Part shown: piece after piece, positions 9,344 through 22,890 of the stretch
Layout: each line of letters begins with the position of its first letter
Position numbering within the stretch: position 1 is the stretch's first letter
Source of the DNA: Leptotrichia hongkongensis
GTDB taxonomy: Bacteria > Fusobacteriota > Fusobacteriia > Fusobacteriales > Leptotrichiaceae
Direction: 5' to 3'
NCBI RefSeq assembly: GCF_007990635.1
Contig: NZ_AP019846.1
Coordinates: forward strand, 1,612,001 to 1,676,000
DNA: 64,000 bases
Position numbers and translations under genes: made by a program
The notes under the pieces: model-generated
What the model saw: only the letters and a program-made list of their open reading frames with translations
What the model was told of the DNA's origin: nothing
Database searches by the model: none

Positions 9344-9369
9344 CAAAAAAAAACTTCCGAGGGAGGAAA
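9344..9369 (-). terminator. Probable terminator of the rRNA operon
   Basis: On the minus strand a short TTTCC/GGAAG hairpin is followed by nine Ts, 27 bases after tRNA-Asn. The stem is short, so efficiency is uncertain. Confidence 0.6.
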
Positions 9370-9395
9370 TTAGATGATAAGGGGTATAAAAAGAA

Positions 9396-9472
9396 TGGCG
9401 TCCCCGGTTGGACTCGAACCAACGGCCCTCTGATTAACAGTCAGATGCTCTAACCGGCTGAGCTACGGAGAC
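9396..9472 (-). tRNA. tRNA-Asn (GTT)
   Basis: This 77-nt cloverleaf has acceptor GTCTCCG/CGGGGAC (one G-U), D-stem GCTC/GAGC, anticodon loop CTGTTAA, T-arm GTTGG-TTCGAGT-CCAAC and an encoded CCA. It is the last gene of the rRNA operon. Confidence 0.95.
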
Positions 9473-9486
9473 GCAAAAGAAAAAAA

Positions 9487-9602
9487 AGTTTGGCGGCTTC
9501 CTATTTTCCCGGGACGAATCCAAGTATCGTAGGCGCAGGCAGACTTAACTGCCGGGTTCGAAATGTGACCGGGTGTATCCCTGCCGCTATGATCACCAAA
9601 CT
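9487..9602 (-). rRNA. rrf: 5S ribosomal RNA
   Basis: It has the typical 5S layout: terminal stem AGTTTGG...CCAAACT, the conserved CCCGGTCACATTTCGAACCC region and GCCTACGATACTTGG. It lies between 23S and tRNA-Asn. Ends are estimated from the terminal helix. Confidence 0.92.
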
Positions 9603-9628
9603 TTTGAATATAGATTGCATTGCCTAAG

Positions 9629-9648
9629 GCAATGGGAAATAAATAGCA
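9629..9648 (-). other. 23S processing stem, 3' arm
   Basis: The minus-strand sequence GCTATTTATTTCCCATTGCC can pair with the spacer just upstream of 23S (12604-12623), with only about three mismatches. Together they enclose 23S, as expected of an RNase III processing stem. Confidence 0.65.
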
Positions 9649-9664
9649 GAAGCAAAAGACTACA

Positions 9665-12560
<2,896 letters not shown>

Positions 12561-12603
12561 TCCAGAATAACTTTTTACTCCAGTTTAATTGTAATCTTTT
12601 ACC

Positions 12604-12623
12604 TACTATTCATTTCCCATTGT
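12604..12623 (-). other. 23S processing stem, 5' arm
   Basis: The minus-strand sequence ACAATGGGAAATGAATAGTA between tRNA-Ala and 23S is nearly complementary to the segment at 9629-9648 beyond the 23S 3' end. It is the expected partner strand for RNase III excision of 23S. Confidence 0.65.
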
Positions 12624-12636
12624 CCTAGTCATTGAT

Positions 12637-12712
12637 TGGTGGAGATAAGCGGGTTCGAACCGCTGACCTCTGCCTTGCAAGGGCAGCGCTCTCCCAACTG
12701 AGCTATATCCCC
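12637..12712 (-). tRNA. tRNA-Ala (TGC)
   Basis: This 76-nt cloverleaf starts GGGGATATAGCTCAG, has anticodon TGC in the loop CTTGCAA, T-loop TTCGAAC, and an encoded CCA. It lies in the 16S-23S spacer, as in many bacterial rRNA operons. Confidence 0.95.
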
Positions 12713-12722
12713 AAGACACATA

Positions 12723-12799
<77 letters not shown>

Positions 12800-12806
12800 A
12801 TAAGAC

Positions 12807-12818
12807 ATAAGAAGAAGC
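12807..12818 (-). other. 16S processing stem, 3' arm
   Basis: The minus-strand GCTTCTTCTTAT just downstream of 16S is complementary at 10 of 12 positions to AATAGAAGAAGC in the leader (14440-14451). This marks the RNase III stem around 16S. Confidence 0.65.
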
Positions 12819-12835
12819 TGTGCATGTTGCTCCTT

Positions 12836-14341
<1,506 letters not shown>

Positions 14342-14439
14342 ATATATTTCTCATATATTTTATTTCCACCTTAGTCTTGACGAGTTTCTTGCCTTCAAGG
14401 CAAGTGCTCTTGACTTTTATTTATATCTTACACATTGTT

Positions 14440-14451
14440 GCTTCTTCTATT
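14440..14451 (-). other. 16S processing stem, 5' arm (leader)
   Basis: The minus-strand leader AATAGAAGAAGC pairs with the trailer at 12807-12818. The rest of the 14345-14526 leader holds two further hairpins: GATAC/GTATC around 14471-14488 and CTTGCCTT/AAGGCAAG at 14391-14407. No gene is seen in 14345-14644. Confidence 0.6.
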
Positions 14452-14497
14452 CTTATCTTCTATTGTCCTGCGATACTTTTTCGTATCGACAAGATAT

Positions 14498-14526
14498 ATA
14501 TTATCATATCCCCTCCCCTTTGTCAA
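14498..14526 (-). promoter_or_regulatory. rRNA operon promoter
   Basis: On the minus strand, consensus TTGACA (14526-14521) and TAATAT (14503-14498) are separated by 17 bases with a G-rich spacer. They lie about 155 bases upstream of 16S. This is the strongest promoter match in the window. Confidence 0.88.
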
Positions 14527-14644
14527 CTACTTTTTTCCATTTTTTCAAAGTTTTTTTCATTTTTTTATTCGTAAATCATTTTTTAGTTCTTAGAAAGCAC
14601 TTATTGTTTCTTAGTTTTAATGATATTATTCTAATAAATTATTT

Positions 14645-15699
14645 TTAATTTATTTCGAGATATTTATTTATTATTTCAATACTCTTTATATAATTTTCTG
14701 TAAGACTTTTATTGTTTTTATAAAATAATTTTATGAATTTTTGATTATTTTTTTTTAGTAAGTGTTGTAATATATTATCAAATTCAGATTTTTCATTTTT
14801 CGAATTTATTTCTTTTTCAATATATATTAGTATATCAAAGCTACTGTGTTTAATTAAATCTTCTATTACTAGGTTTTTTTGATAATTTTGAATTATTGAA
14901 AAAGTCTGCAAAGAGGAAAATTCAGTATCTATAAAAGTTAGTTTGTCAGCATTTTTAACAGATTCCAATATTCTTCTGTTATGTTCATAAGCAATATTGC
15001 TATAATCAGAATATTGCATATTTTCTATATGATTTTGTAATTCTGCTTTATATACTCTTTGATCTATTGTGTTATCGGTTGTATTGTAGTAATTGGATAA
15101 TTTATGAGCCAAATTAGTTTTTCCAGAGTGTTCTGAACCGATTATTGCTACTTTTAAGACAAAAAACTCTCTTACATATTTTGGAATAAAAAACCAGTTT
15201 TTATATGGATTTTTTCTTATTTCTGTTGCACTGATATGAAAATTATTTCTATTTATGTCTATTAATTGAATTTTCAAATTTTTATTAAAAGTTTTTCTGA
15301 AATTTGGTAATGTTAAAAATTGTTTTTATAATTTTCTACATCTTGAGTTTCGTTTGTGAAAATTACATCCACTTTAATTTTATTTTTTAAAAGTGCTTCC
15401 TGTACCCTTTCACTCCATAATTTCCAGCCATTTGGATAAAAAGGAATTCCATCTTCTGCAAGATGTATTATTTTTATGTTTTTCTGATGTTTAAAAGTTT
15501 TCTCTACAAATCTGATTCTATCTTTTACGGTCGGCATTTTCTTCATTTTTGATTCTTCATATAATTTTTTGTCCCTATCATCATCTGTACATACGACAAC
15601 ATATAAATTTTCTACGTAACCACTGGCTATTTGAATGAAATTAACATGTCCAGTATGCAATGGATAAAATTTTCCAAATATTATTCCATTTTTTTGCAT
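14645..15699 (-). pseudogene. nadR: NadR-type NMN adenylyltransferase / ribosylnicotinamide kinase, frameshifted
   Basis: The product would be the bifunctional NAD salvage enzyme. The N-terminal part (15313-15699) has the nucleotidyltransferase motif GKFYPLHTGH and ends NYKNNF-stop. The kinase part (14645-15277, plus an open stretch upstream) has ISATEIRKNPYKNW and the P-loop GSEHSGKT. Reading continues smoothly if one T is added to the run of five after NNF (around 15314), giving NNFLTLPNF. So a one-base deletion, real or technical, separates the two halves. After the P-loop, the segment that normally carries an EYxREY motif reads TTDNTIDQRVYKAEL, possibly a second lesion. It is the last gene of the nifS-thiI-yihY-rmuC operon. 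Confidence 0.85.
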
Positions 15700-15819
15700 T
15701 GTTTATTCTTTCTCCTTTTTATACTAATACTTTTTTTGATTTTATTTATGGTAAAAATTGTATAAAACTGTTTTTTATAGAATTTAGCATAATTTTTTTG
15801 TTAAATTCATCAAATACAT

Positions 15820-17261
15820 TTATTCTTCGATTTCTAAAATTTTAAAACTTTCTGCATTGTTATTTCCTATTTTTTCTTCAAATTTTGCATTTGAAATTTC
15901 TACAAATCTTTTGCTTATTTTATTTGAAGTTGTGTTTATTTCTTTTACATCTTTGGAAACTTTTTCAATATCCTTTTGCAAATTATCCCAACGTGTACGA
16001 TATCTTGTAAATTCAACGTTCAATTTTTCCAATTCCTGCTGAATTATGTTTGCATATTTGTCACGTTCCAAATTAGTCATCGTAACCTGAATTACTGTCA
16101 ATACTGAAATTAATGTTGTTGGTGAAGCTATTCGCACATTTTTCTTGTAAGCATATTCAATTATGTCTGTATGATAAGCATTTATTTCAGCAAAAATTGC
16201 TTCGGCTGGAAGAAATAATATTGCTTGTTCACTCGTTTCATTTTTTATTATATATTTTGAAGAAATCGCATCTATATGTTTTTTCAAGTCACTTACAAAA
16301 TCTTTTCTAGCATTTTCTCTTTCAATCTGAGATAATTCATTATTATACATTTTTCTATAATTTTCTAATGGGAATTTTGAGTCAACTGCGATGTTGCCAA
16401 GGGGTTCTGGAGTAAAAATAATAGAATCAACAATTGTTCCATTTGAAAGTTTATATTGTTTTTGGTAAAGTTTATCGTTTTTTTCTCCAAAAACTGAAGA
16501 TAATATTTGATAAAGCTGAATTTCTCCAAAAATTCCACGGCTTTTTTTATCTGTTAAAATATCCTGAAGCGAAACAACATTACTTGATAATGCCTCTATC
16601 TTTTTTTGTGCTTCATCAATTTTACTTAGTCTTTCCAGCACATTTCCAAAAGTTTTTGTAGTTTCTTCAAACCCTTTCGACAGGCGCTCTTCTACCTTTG
16701 TATTCATTAAATCAAGTCTGCTTTCAACTTTATGACTTAATTTTTCAAAATTTTCATTTATATTTTTATTAAGTCCATCCTTAAATTCATTTATATTTTT
16801 AGTCAAATGCTGATTATTTTCAGTCATAACACCCGTCAAGGCTGTATTATTTTCATTTAATCTGACAGATAATTTTTGAATATTGTTATTCATACTTGTA
16901 GTCAAAAGCTGTGTATTTTCGGTATGATTCTTAGATAAAAGCTGATTATTGGTATTCATCGTGGTATTTATATTCTGTCCAAGCTCATTAAATCTTAAAA
17001 GAAGTTTTTCATTATTTTCAGATAGTACATTTCCTAAATTGCTTATTCCTTGGAGTAAATTATTTTTTGTATTAAGATTTATTGATTTTTCAATTTCATC
17101 AAATTTTTCTTATTTTCCTCAAAATTTTCCTTATTATTTTCATTAATTTGATTTATTATCATTTTTTCCGTATTTTTATTATTTTTTCTATTAAGATAAA
17201 TAATTATTGTGGCTACTGAAATAATATTTATAATCGTCATTGCTAGTACTATTATTATCAT
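15820..17261 (-). pseudogene. rmuC: DNA recombination protein RmuC, frameshifted near its N-terminus
   Basis: An N-terminal membrane helix (MIIIVLAMTIINIISVATIII) and the start of a coiled coil lie in one frame (17261 down to 17079, SD AAGGAG). The remaining coiled coil and the RmuC domain (GIFGEIQLYQIL, DSKFPLENYRKM, PTTLISVLTVI) lie in another, joined if one A is added to the run of five at about 17109. The open frame upstream of the apparent ATG at 16959 confirms continuity back to that point. RmuC proteins are membrane-anchored, nuclease-like and limit recombination between inverted repeats. It follows yihY by 38 bases. Confidence 0.85.
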
Positions 17262-17299
17262 TTCTAAGTCTCCTTTTCAGTTGCGTAATTTTTTATTTG

Positions 17300-18856
17300 C
17301 TAAAAGAATTTCCAAGTTCCATCTTCATATCTGGCTTTTTTCTGTGTATTTGCAGAATTTTCTACATCTGTTGAAGTTGGCTGTACTTCAGATTCACGAT
17401 TAACTTTTTCTTTTCTTATTATTTTTGGAGAATCTTTTACTTGTGAATTTTCATTTTTTTGCTTTGATTGTTTTGAAATTTGAAAATCTATTGTCAATTC
17501 TTGTGATTTTCTTGAATTCATAGGAGTTTCTGAGTCATCAAAATATTTTTCTTCTGACTCCTCTTGTTCGTTTGAAATTTCATCTTCAGAACTCTCAATT
17601 TTTTTCATTGCCAGTTTTTCTCTTATCTTTTCTAAAAGTTTTTGATCCTCCTCATTCAAATTACTAAAAATATTTTCATAATATTCAATATTTTTTGTAT
17701 CAAATTTTCTCATAAATTCCCTGATTGTAATAGTCTCAGGACTATACGCAACTTGATATTGGCTATCTGAATTTTTATCATAAAACACTTCATTTATAAA
17801 TCCCATTTTTTCAAGATCAGACAATACTTCTTTCACAAAAAATACTTCCATGCCTAGTCTATCTGTTAATTTCTGATATGTAAATGCTTCCTTTTTTTCT
17901 ACAAAATTCTTAATTATTAATGATAGAATTAGAATTCCCGCTTCTCTTTTTACCTTAATCGGCATTTCAATTTTTTCATTATACAAAAACTCATCAGAAG
18001 TCTGAATTGAAAATGCTATTTGTGCTCCTAATAAAATTGTTACCCAGACATATTGTACCCAAATTAGAAAAATTGGAATCAATGCAAGGCTTCCATAAAT
18101 TATATTATACTTTGTAATTGAAGATTGTAATAATAAAAACAGCAGTTTCCATCCAAAAGTAAGCGCTGTTGTTACAACTCCAGCAAAAACCGCTGGCTTT
18201 ATTTTTACATTTGTATTTGGAATTATATAAAATAGATAACTAAACAGAATAATATATGTCACAGGCCCGAAAAGTCCAATAAACAAATTAAGTAATACAC
18301 CATTACTTGGAAAATGTTTTACCATTTCCTCGACTACAAACGAATTTAATGCCGACAATAGCACAAAAAATATTGGACCTAAAAATATAATCGCAATATA
18401 GTCAATAACTCTTCTTGTTATAGATCTTTTTTTGTTAATTTTCCATATCTTATTAAATGAATTTTCCAACATTATCAAAACTTTTACTGCGGAATAAATC
18501 AGAATTACAATTCCTACACCTGTTAATATACTGCTTTCTGTCGATAACAAAAGTCTTTGTGCTATATCTACAATTATTTTTAGAAAACTGTTGTTTCCTG
18601 GCCATAATTCAAAAAATTTCTGTATAAATATCTTATCTAGCCCAAATCCTTTTGTAATTCCTAAAACTAGGGCAACTACAGGAAAAATTGCTAAAAGTGA
18701 GTAGTAAGTAAGTGAAATTGCAAGTATTTGTGTTTCTCCATCTCGATAATTTCTATAAATTAAATAAACTATCCTTTTTATTTCCTCAATTCTTTTCTTA
18801 AATCCACTTTCCACTGCTTCTTTTTTTTGTTTTTTCAAATCTTTTTTTTCATCCAT
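17300..18856 (-). CDS. YihY/BrkB family membrane protein with long hydrophilic tail
   Basis: The product has 518 residues. The first 300 contain the six-helix YihY (formerly RNase BN/BrkB) domain, with LAISLTYYSLLAIFPVVALVLG and a C-terminal IWVQYVWVTILLGAQIAF. A winged-helix-like segment (about 315-385) follows. The last 120 residues are charged and low-complexity (EEDQK, NEQEESEEK), ending RYEDGTWKFF. Many relatives lack this tail. The start has GGAG nearby. Its function in the envelope is not established. It is the third gene of the nifS-thiI operon. Confidence 0.88.
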   Translation of the reverse strand: MDEKKDLKKQKKEAVESGFKKRIEEIKRIVYLIYRNYRDGETQILAISLTYYSLLAIFPVVALVLGITKGFGLDKIFIQKFFELWPGNNSFLKIIVDIAQRLLLSTESSILTGVGIVILIYSAVKVLIMLENSFNKIWKINKKRSITRRVIDYIAIIFLGPIFFVLLSALNSFVVEEMVKHFPSNGVLLNLFIGLFGPVTYIILFSYLFYIIPNTNVKIKPAVFAGVVTTALTFGWKLLFLLLQSSITKYNIIYGSLALIPIFLIWVQYVWVTILLGAQIAFSIQTSDEFLYNEKIEMPIKVKREAGILILSLIIKNFVEKKEAFTYQKLTDRLGMEVFFVKEVLSDLEKMGFINEVFYDKNSDSQYQVAYSPETITIREFMRKFDTKNIEYYENIFSNLNEEDQKLLEKIREKLAMKKIESSEDEISNEQEESEEKYFDDSETPMNSRKSQELTIDFQISKQSKQKNENSQVKDSPKIIRKEKVNRESEVQPTSTDVENSANTQKKARYEDGTWKFF

Positions 18857-18891
18857 AAAATTTCTCCATTATTATTTTTTAAAATTTATTT

Positions 18892-20082
18892 TTACCCAAA
18901 ATTAAAATACTCACGTTCTTCAAAAATTTCATTCATAATTTCATCATAGTTTTCAATTTTTGCCTCTTCTTCCAGTACATCTTCCAGCTTTGGATTTGTA
19001 ACTGGATGCTTTGGTGCAAAAATTACACATGAATCTTCATACGGTTCAATAGATTTTTCATAAGTTTCTATTTCCTTTGCAATTTCAATTATTTCTGTCT
19101 TATCCATTCCGATAAGAGGCCTAAATACTGGCAATTTTTCTACAGAAGCATTTGTACATGTAAGTCCTCCCATTGTTTGAGACGCCACTTGTCCAAGGCT
19201 TTCTCCTGTAATTAAAGCTTGGTATTGCATAGTATTTGACAATCTTTCAGCTAGACGCATCATAGCACGTCTTGTCAAAATTGTTGCTAAATCTTTTTTT
19301 GTCTGAGTATTTATTGCTTCCTGAATTTTTAATATATTTAACGAATAAAGTCTTGTTTTTCCAACATAAAGTGATAAAATATCAGTTAATTCCTTTACTT
19401 TTTCAAGAGCCTGCTGACTTGTAAATGGGAAACTATGGAATGTAATAAAATTCAGACGCATCCCTCTTTTTGCCATCATAAACGAAGCAACTGGGCTGTC
19501 TATTCCACCCGATAAAAGAACAAGCCCCTTTCCTGTCGATCCAAGAGGAAGTCCTCCATAAGTTTTTATTCTATCTGTGTAAATATAAACATTTTTTCTA
19601 ATATCTATATTTATCATAACATCTGGATCTTTCATTTTAACTTTTTCAAACGGACTGTTTACAAGCACATGTCCTCCGAGTTCACGTGCATAATCCATAG
19701 ATTTTTTTTCAAATCCTTTATTACTTCGATTGACTGTTATTTTAAAAGTTCTAGCTCCATTTTCATAAGCATAGTTTGCAAATTCTAGCACTTTTTCCTT
19801 TATAAATTCATCATTTCTTTCAACTTTCGCTGACTGATTAAGCCCAACTATTCCAAAAACTTTTTTTAATTTGTCTGTTACTTCATCTAGATTTTGAGGA
19901 TTTATTAAAACATATAATTTTGACAAATCATCAAAAAGCCGATAATCAAATCCCTTTAACACTTTATTGATTTTATTTCGTAATTTTTTTTCGAATTGTC
20001 CTCTGTTTTTCCCTTTCAGTGACAATTCTCCATAAGAAAGACCTATCGCGTCTAATAAATTTTTATTAGTATAATTTTTCAT
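18892..20082 (-). CDS. thiI: tRNA 4-thiouridine synthase ThiI
   Basis: The product has 396 residues. It contains an N-terminal ferredoxin-like region, a THUMP domain (LYVLINPQNLDEVTDKLKKVFGI) and a PP-loop ATPase motif VLLSGGIDSPVAS. A conserved cysteine lies in EPYEDSCVIFAPKHP. There is no C-terminal rhodanese domain, as in many Gram-positive-type ThiI proteins. It transfers sulfur to U8 of tRNA and, in some bacteria, contributes to thiazole synthesis. The sulfur donor is very likely the cysteine desulfurase encoded directly upstream. AAAGGG precedes the ATG. Confidence 0.95.
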   Translation of the reverse strand: MKNYTNKNLLDAIGLSYGELSLKGKNRGQFEKKLRNKINKVLKGFDYRLFDDLSKLYVLINPQNLDEVTDKLKKVFGIVGLNQSAKVERNDEFIKEKVLEFANYAYENGARTFKITVNRSNKGFEKKSMDYARELGGHVLVNSPFEKVKMKDPDVMINIDIRKNVYIYTDRIKTYGGLPLGSTGKGLVLLSGGIDSPVASFMMAKRGMRLNFITFHSFPFTSQQALEKVKELTDILSLYVGKTRLYSLNILKIQEAINTQTKKDLATILTRRAMMRLAERLSNTMQYQALITGESLGQVASQTMGGLTCTNASVEKLPVFRPLIGMDKTEIIEIAKEIETYEKSIEPYEDSCVIFAPKHPVTNPKLEDVLEEEAKIENYDEIMNEIFEEREYFNFG

Positions 20083-20115
20083 TTTTTCCCTTTCTAAATA
20101 TTATTAAAAAAAATT

Positions 20116-21264
20116 TTATCTCATTTTTCTAATTCTTTCCACACTTTCCTTTAGCCTTTTGGCAACTTCAGCAATCTGTTCTTCAGTATTATCTTTTGAA
20201 AAACTAAATCTTATCGCTCCATCCAGTTCAGATTGATTAAGCCCCATAACTTCAAGTATTCTGCTATTTCCTTTCTTTGATGAACAAGCCGAGCCTGTAG
20301 AAACATAAATTTGATACATTCCCAGAAAATGTGTCAATACTTCAGCTTTTGTTCCCTTAAAAGATATGTTCAGAACTTTTGGACTTGATTTTTCAGGATT
20401 AAGTGATGAATTAAGCTTGATATCATTAATCTCTTCACAAATCCTGTCTGCAAGTAATTTCTTTATTTTTTGAGAATGCTCCATTTCTAGCTTATCTTCC
20501 CTCGATAAAATTTCCACAGCTTTTGTAAATGCAAGAATAAGTTCCGTAGGCATTGTTCTTTTTACAATTCCATTTTCAGCATTTGAACCGTAAATTATAT
20601 TTGCAATTTTGACACGTTTATTTATATAGATGGCTCCAATTCCCTTTGGTGCATGAATTTTATGTCCACTTATTGTTATTGCATCTACAGGAAATTTATC
20701 AAATTTTATATTTGTACATCCAAGACCTTGCACAAAATCAGTGTGAAAATAAGTGTCTTTATTTTTTGCCTGGATAATTTTCGAAATTTTTTCTAAATCC
20801 TGAATTGCTCCAGTTTCGCTATTTACTGCTCCCACAGATACAATCAATGTATCTTCACGAATTGCATCTTGAAGCTGTTGCAAATTCACAAATCCATCTC
20901 TATCAACATCTAGATAATCAACTTCAAAACCAGTATTTTCATAATGTCTAAACACCTCATAAACTGATGGATGATCAATTTTTGTTGTTATAAGATGCTT
21001 TTTTGTACGAAAGTTTGCATTAATAATTCCCTGCAATAAAAGATTATTTCCATCTCCTCCTCCTGCTGTAAAGTAAATCCTTTCGGCTTCTACTTTCAGA
21101 TAGTCAGCTATGATTTTTCTCGCATTTTTTATTTTCAAAAGAATATTATGGGAAAAACTGTGAATTGCATCAGCGTTTGCATAATTTTCTTCCATTGTCT
21201 GAAGAAGTGTGTCTATAACTTCTTTACGTGGTTTTGTACTAGCTGAATTATCCAAATAAATCAT
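20116..21264 (-). CDS. Cysteine desulfurase (ThiI partner type)
   Basis: This 382-residue PLP-dependent class V aminotransferase has the lysine in SGHKIHAPKG and the active-site cysteine in STGSACSSKKG. It would take sulfur from cysteine and pass it to ThiI, which follows after 33 bases. That is the NifZ-ThiI arrangement known from Gram-positive bacteria. A second cysteine desulfurase is encoded at 55322. It is the first gene of a five-gene operon behind a good promoter at 21341. Confidence 0.93.
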   Translation of the reverse strand: MIYLDNSASTKPRKEVIDTLLQTMEENYANADAIHSFSHNILLKIKNARKIIADYLKVEAERIYFTAGGGDGNNLLLQGIINANFRTKKHLITTKIDHPSVYEVFRHYENTGFEVDYLDVDRDGFVNLQQLQDAIREDTLIVSVGAVNSETGAIQDLEKISKIIQAKNKDTYFHTDFVQGLGCTNIKFDKFPVDAITISGHKIHAPKGIGAIYINKRVKIANIIYGSNAENGIVKRTMPTELILAFTKAVEILSREDKLEMEHSQKIKKLLADRICEEINDIKLNSSLNPEKSSPKVLNISFKGTKAEVLTHFLGMYQIYVSTGSACSSKKGNSRILEVMGLNQSELDGAIRFSFSKDNTEEQIAEVAKRLKESVERIRKMR

Positions 21265-21340
21265 TTTTTCTCCTTTTCTATTTTTATTATTTCACAAAAA
21301 TTTTATCATTTTACTAATAATCTATAATTAAATTATCTTT

Positions 21341-21369
21341 ATTATACTATATTTTATAAAATTTATCAA
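21341..21369 (-). promoter_or_regulatory. Promoter of the nifS-thiI-yihY-rmuC-nadR operon
   Basis: On the minus strand, TTGATA (21369-21364) and TATAAT (21346-21341) are separated by 17 bases, 77 bases upstream of the first gene. Confidence 0.75.
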
Positions 21370-21424
21370 AAATAAAGTTGTTTTTTGAATTAAAAAATTT
21401 AAACATAATCTTGAATTATAAAAA

Positions 21425-21475
21425 AAGAGAAGACTAATCACAATATTGTTATCAAATCCTACTGCAATATAATCT
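21425..21475 (-). terminator. Probable terminator after metF
   Basis: On the minus strand, GAAGATTA and TAGTCTTC form a long stem with a large internal region, followed by CTTTTTTT. It lies in the 316-bp gap between metF and the cysteine desulfurase. The remainder of the gap holds the downstream promoter. Confidence 0.55.
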
Positions 21476-21580
21476 TCCCATGATTTTATATTATTTTATC
21501 TAATAAAATGTCTTCAAATCAAAATTGTCTTTATCAATTTTTAAATAACAAGCTCTTTTTTATTAATCGATTTTTTGAAC

Positions 21581-22458
21581 TTATCTTGCAAATTCAATAT
21601 TTTTCATAATTTCTTTTGCGATTTCAGGCTTATTCATTGTATAAATATGGATTCCTTTAATTCCATAAGCTAATAATTCTATAATTTGTTCACTTGCATA
21701 CATTATTCCAGCCTTTTTCATAGATTCTGGATTATCTCCATATTTCTCCAATAATTTATCTAATTTCTGAGGAACAGAACATTTTGAAAGTTCTATAATT
21801 CTTTTTATTTGTTTTGCATTTGTAACTGGCATAATTCCAGCAACTAAAGGTACTTTTATATCTAGTTTTTCTGCTTTTTCCTTAAATTTTATAAAAATAT
21901 CATTATCAAAAAACATTTGAGAAGTTAAAAAATCTGTCCCAGCTTCAACTTTATTCTTCAAATGAAAAGGTCAATCAAATCATTATTTTCATAGTGAGTT
22001 TCTGGATAAAATGCACCACCAATTGAAAAATCATCAAATTCACTATTTTTTCTTAAATCACTAATAAGTTCAGAAGCATACTTATAATCGCCTTTGTTAT
22101 AAATATCTTCTGTTTCGCCTTGCGGAACGTCTCCACGAAGTGCCAAAATATTTTTTACATTCTTACTTTTTGCTTCCTGTAAATAATCGTGAATTTCATT
22201 TTTTTTACTTCCAACACAAGTTAAATGAGCCAAAACTTCTGTTTTCAAATTATTTTTAATGTGAGAAGCCATTTCAATAGTCCCACCTTTAGTCTGCCCG
22301 CCTGCACCATATGTAACGCTAATAAAATCAGGTTTATATTCAACCAGTTCTGCTGTTACCTCTTTTAATTTATCATGCGAAAAGTTTTTGTTTGGTGGAA
22401 AAATCTCAAAGGAAACAAGATGTTTCTTCTGTTCAAACATATCTTTTATTTTCATCAA
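21581..22458 (-). pseudogene. metF: 5,10-methylenetetrahydrofolate reductase, frameshifted
   Basis: The two halves of MetF are in different frames. The N-terminal half (21958-22458) has VSFEIFPPNK, SVTYGAGGQ and LALRGDVP. The C-terminal half (21581-21961) has AGTDFLTSQMFFD and VAGIMPVTN. Adding one T to the TTTT run after DLIDL, near 21966, restores YENNDLIDLFHLKNKVEAGTDF. The intact enzyme reduces methylene-THF to methyl-THF for methionine synthesis. It is a single gene behind its own promoter and terminator. Real inactivation and sequencing error are both possible. Confidence 0.9.
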
Positions 22459-22517
22459 ATCCTCCTAGTTTAAAAATATTTTTATTTATTATTTTATTTT
22501 TGATTATTTTCTTTATT

Positions 22518-22546
22518 ATTGTACTATAAAAAAACTATTTTGTAAA
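22518..22546 (-). promoter_or_regulatory. metF promoter
   Basis: On the minus strand, TTTACA (22546-22541) and TACAAT (22523-22518) are separated by 17 bases, 60 bases from the metF start. No S-box or other riboswitch is recognisable in the 432-bp gap upstream. Confidence 0.65.
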
Positions 22547-22689
22547 TTTTTTAACTATATTTTTTAGTTCTTATTTGCAATAAATTTTAATTATACCCAA
22601 TCCATTTAAAAATTTAAAAAATACTATAATCAATACTGTAAATTATATCTAAACAACCAGACAAATCTTTTATTTATTCAACTATGACT

Positions 22690-22765
22690 GCTTGACTACT
22701 GGAAAAAGATGTCTTGAAATTAGGCAAATAAAATTATGCCTAGCCATAGGAATTACGTATTAATC
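22690..22765 (-). repeat. Candidate second dispersed repeat (copy 1)
   Basis: On the minus strand TACGTAATTCCTATGGCTAGG, then AAGACATCTTTTTCCAGTAG, resembles the plus-strand segment at 48031-48090 (TACGCAATAACCTATGGCTAG, then CGACATTTTTCCGACGG). The two differ by an insertion of about 20 bases. Both lie in gene-free gaps. By-eye alignment only. Confidence 0.35.
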
Positions 22766-22842
22766 TGAAATTATTGCGATAAACTTTTATTGCAAAATAT
22801 GAATTTATAAAAATTAATTATCTTATGGAAACAAAAAATATA

Positions 22843-22880
22843 AAAAAAGAACTCCCAAATTTGTTATTTTAGGAATCCTT
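22843..22880 (-). terminator. Terminator after argG
   Basis: On the minus strand, AAGGATTCC and GGGAGTTCTT pair over nine positions (with two G-U pairs), followed by a run of Ts, 11 to 48 bases downstream of the argG stop. Confidence 0.7.
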
Positions 22881-22890
22881 TATTTAAAAT

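Noticed and set aside
14645-22458. Programmed frameshifting as the explanation for split nadR, rmuC and metF
   Set aside because: The runs are only four or five bases long, with no classical slippery heptamer and downstream structure, and orthologs known to me are single-frame.
22593-22640. Another possible copy of the 105-bp repeat (TATACCCAATCCATTTAAAA)
   Set aside because: Only the first 20 bases resemble the element; in such AT-rich sequence this can occur by chance.
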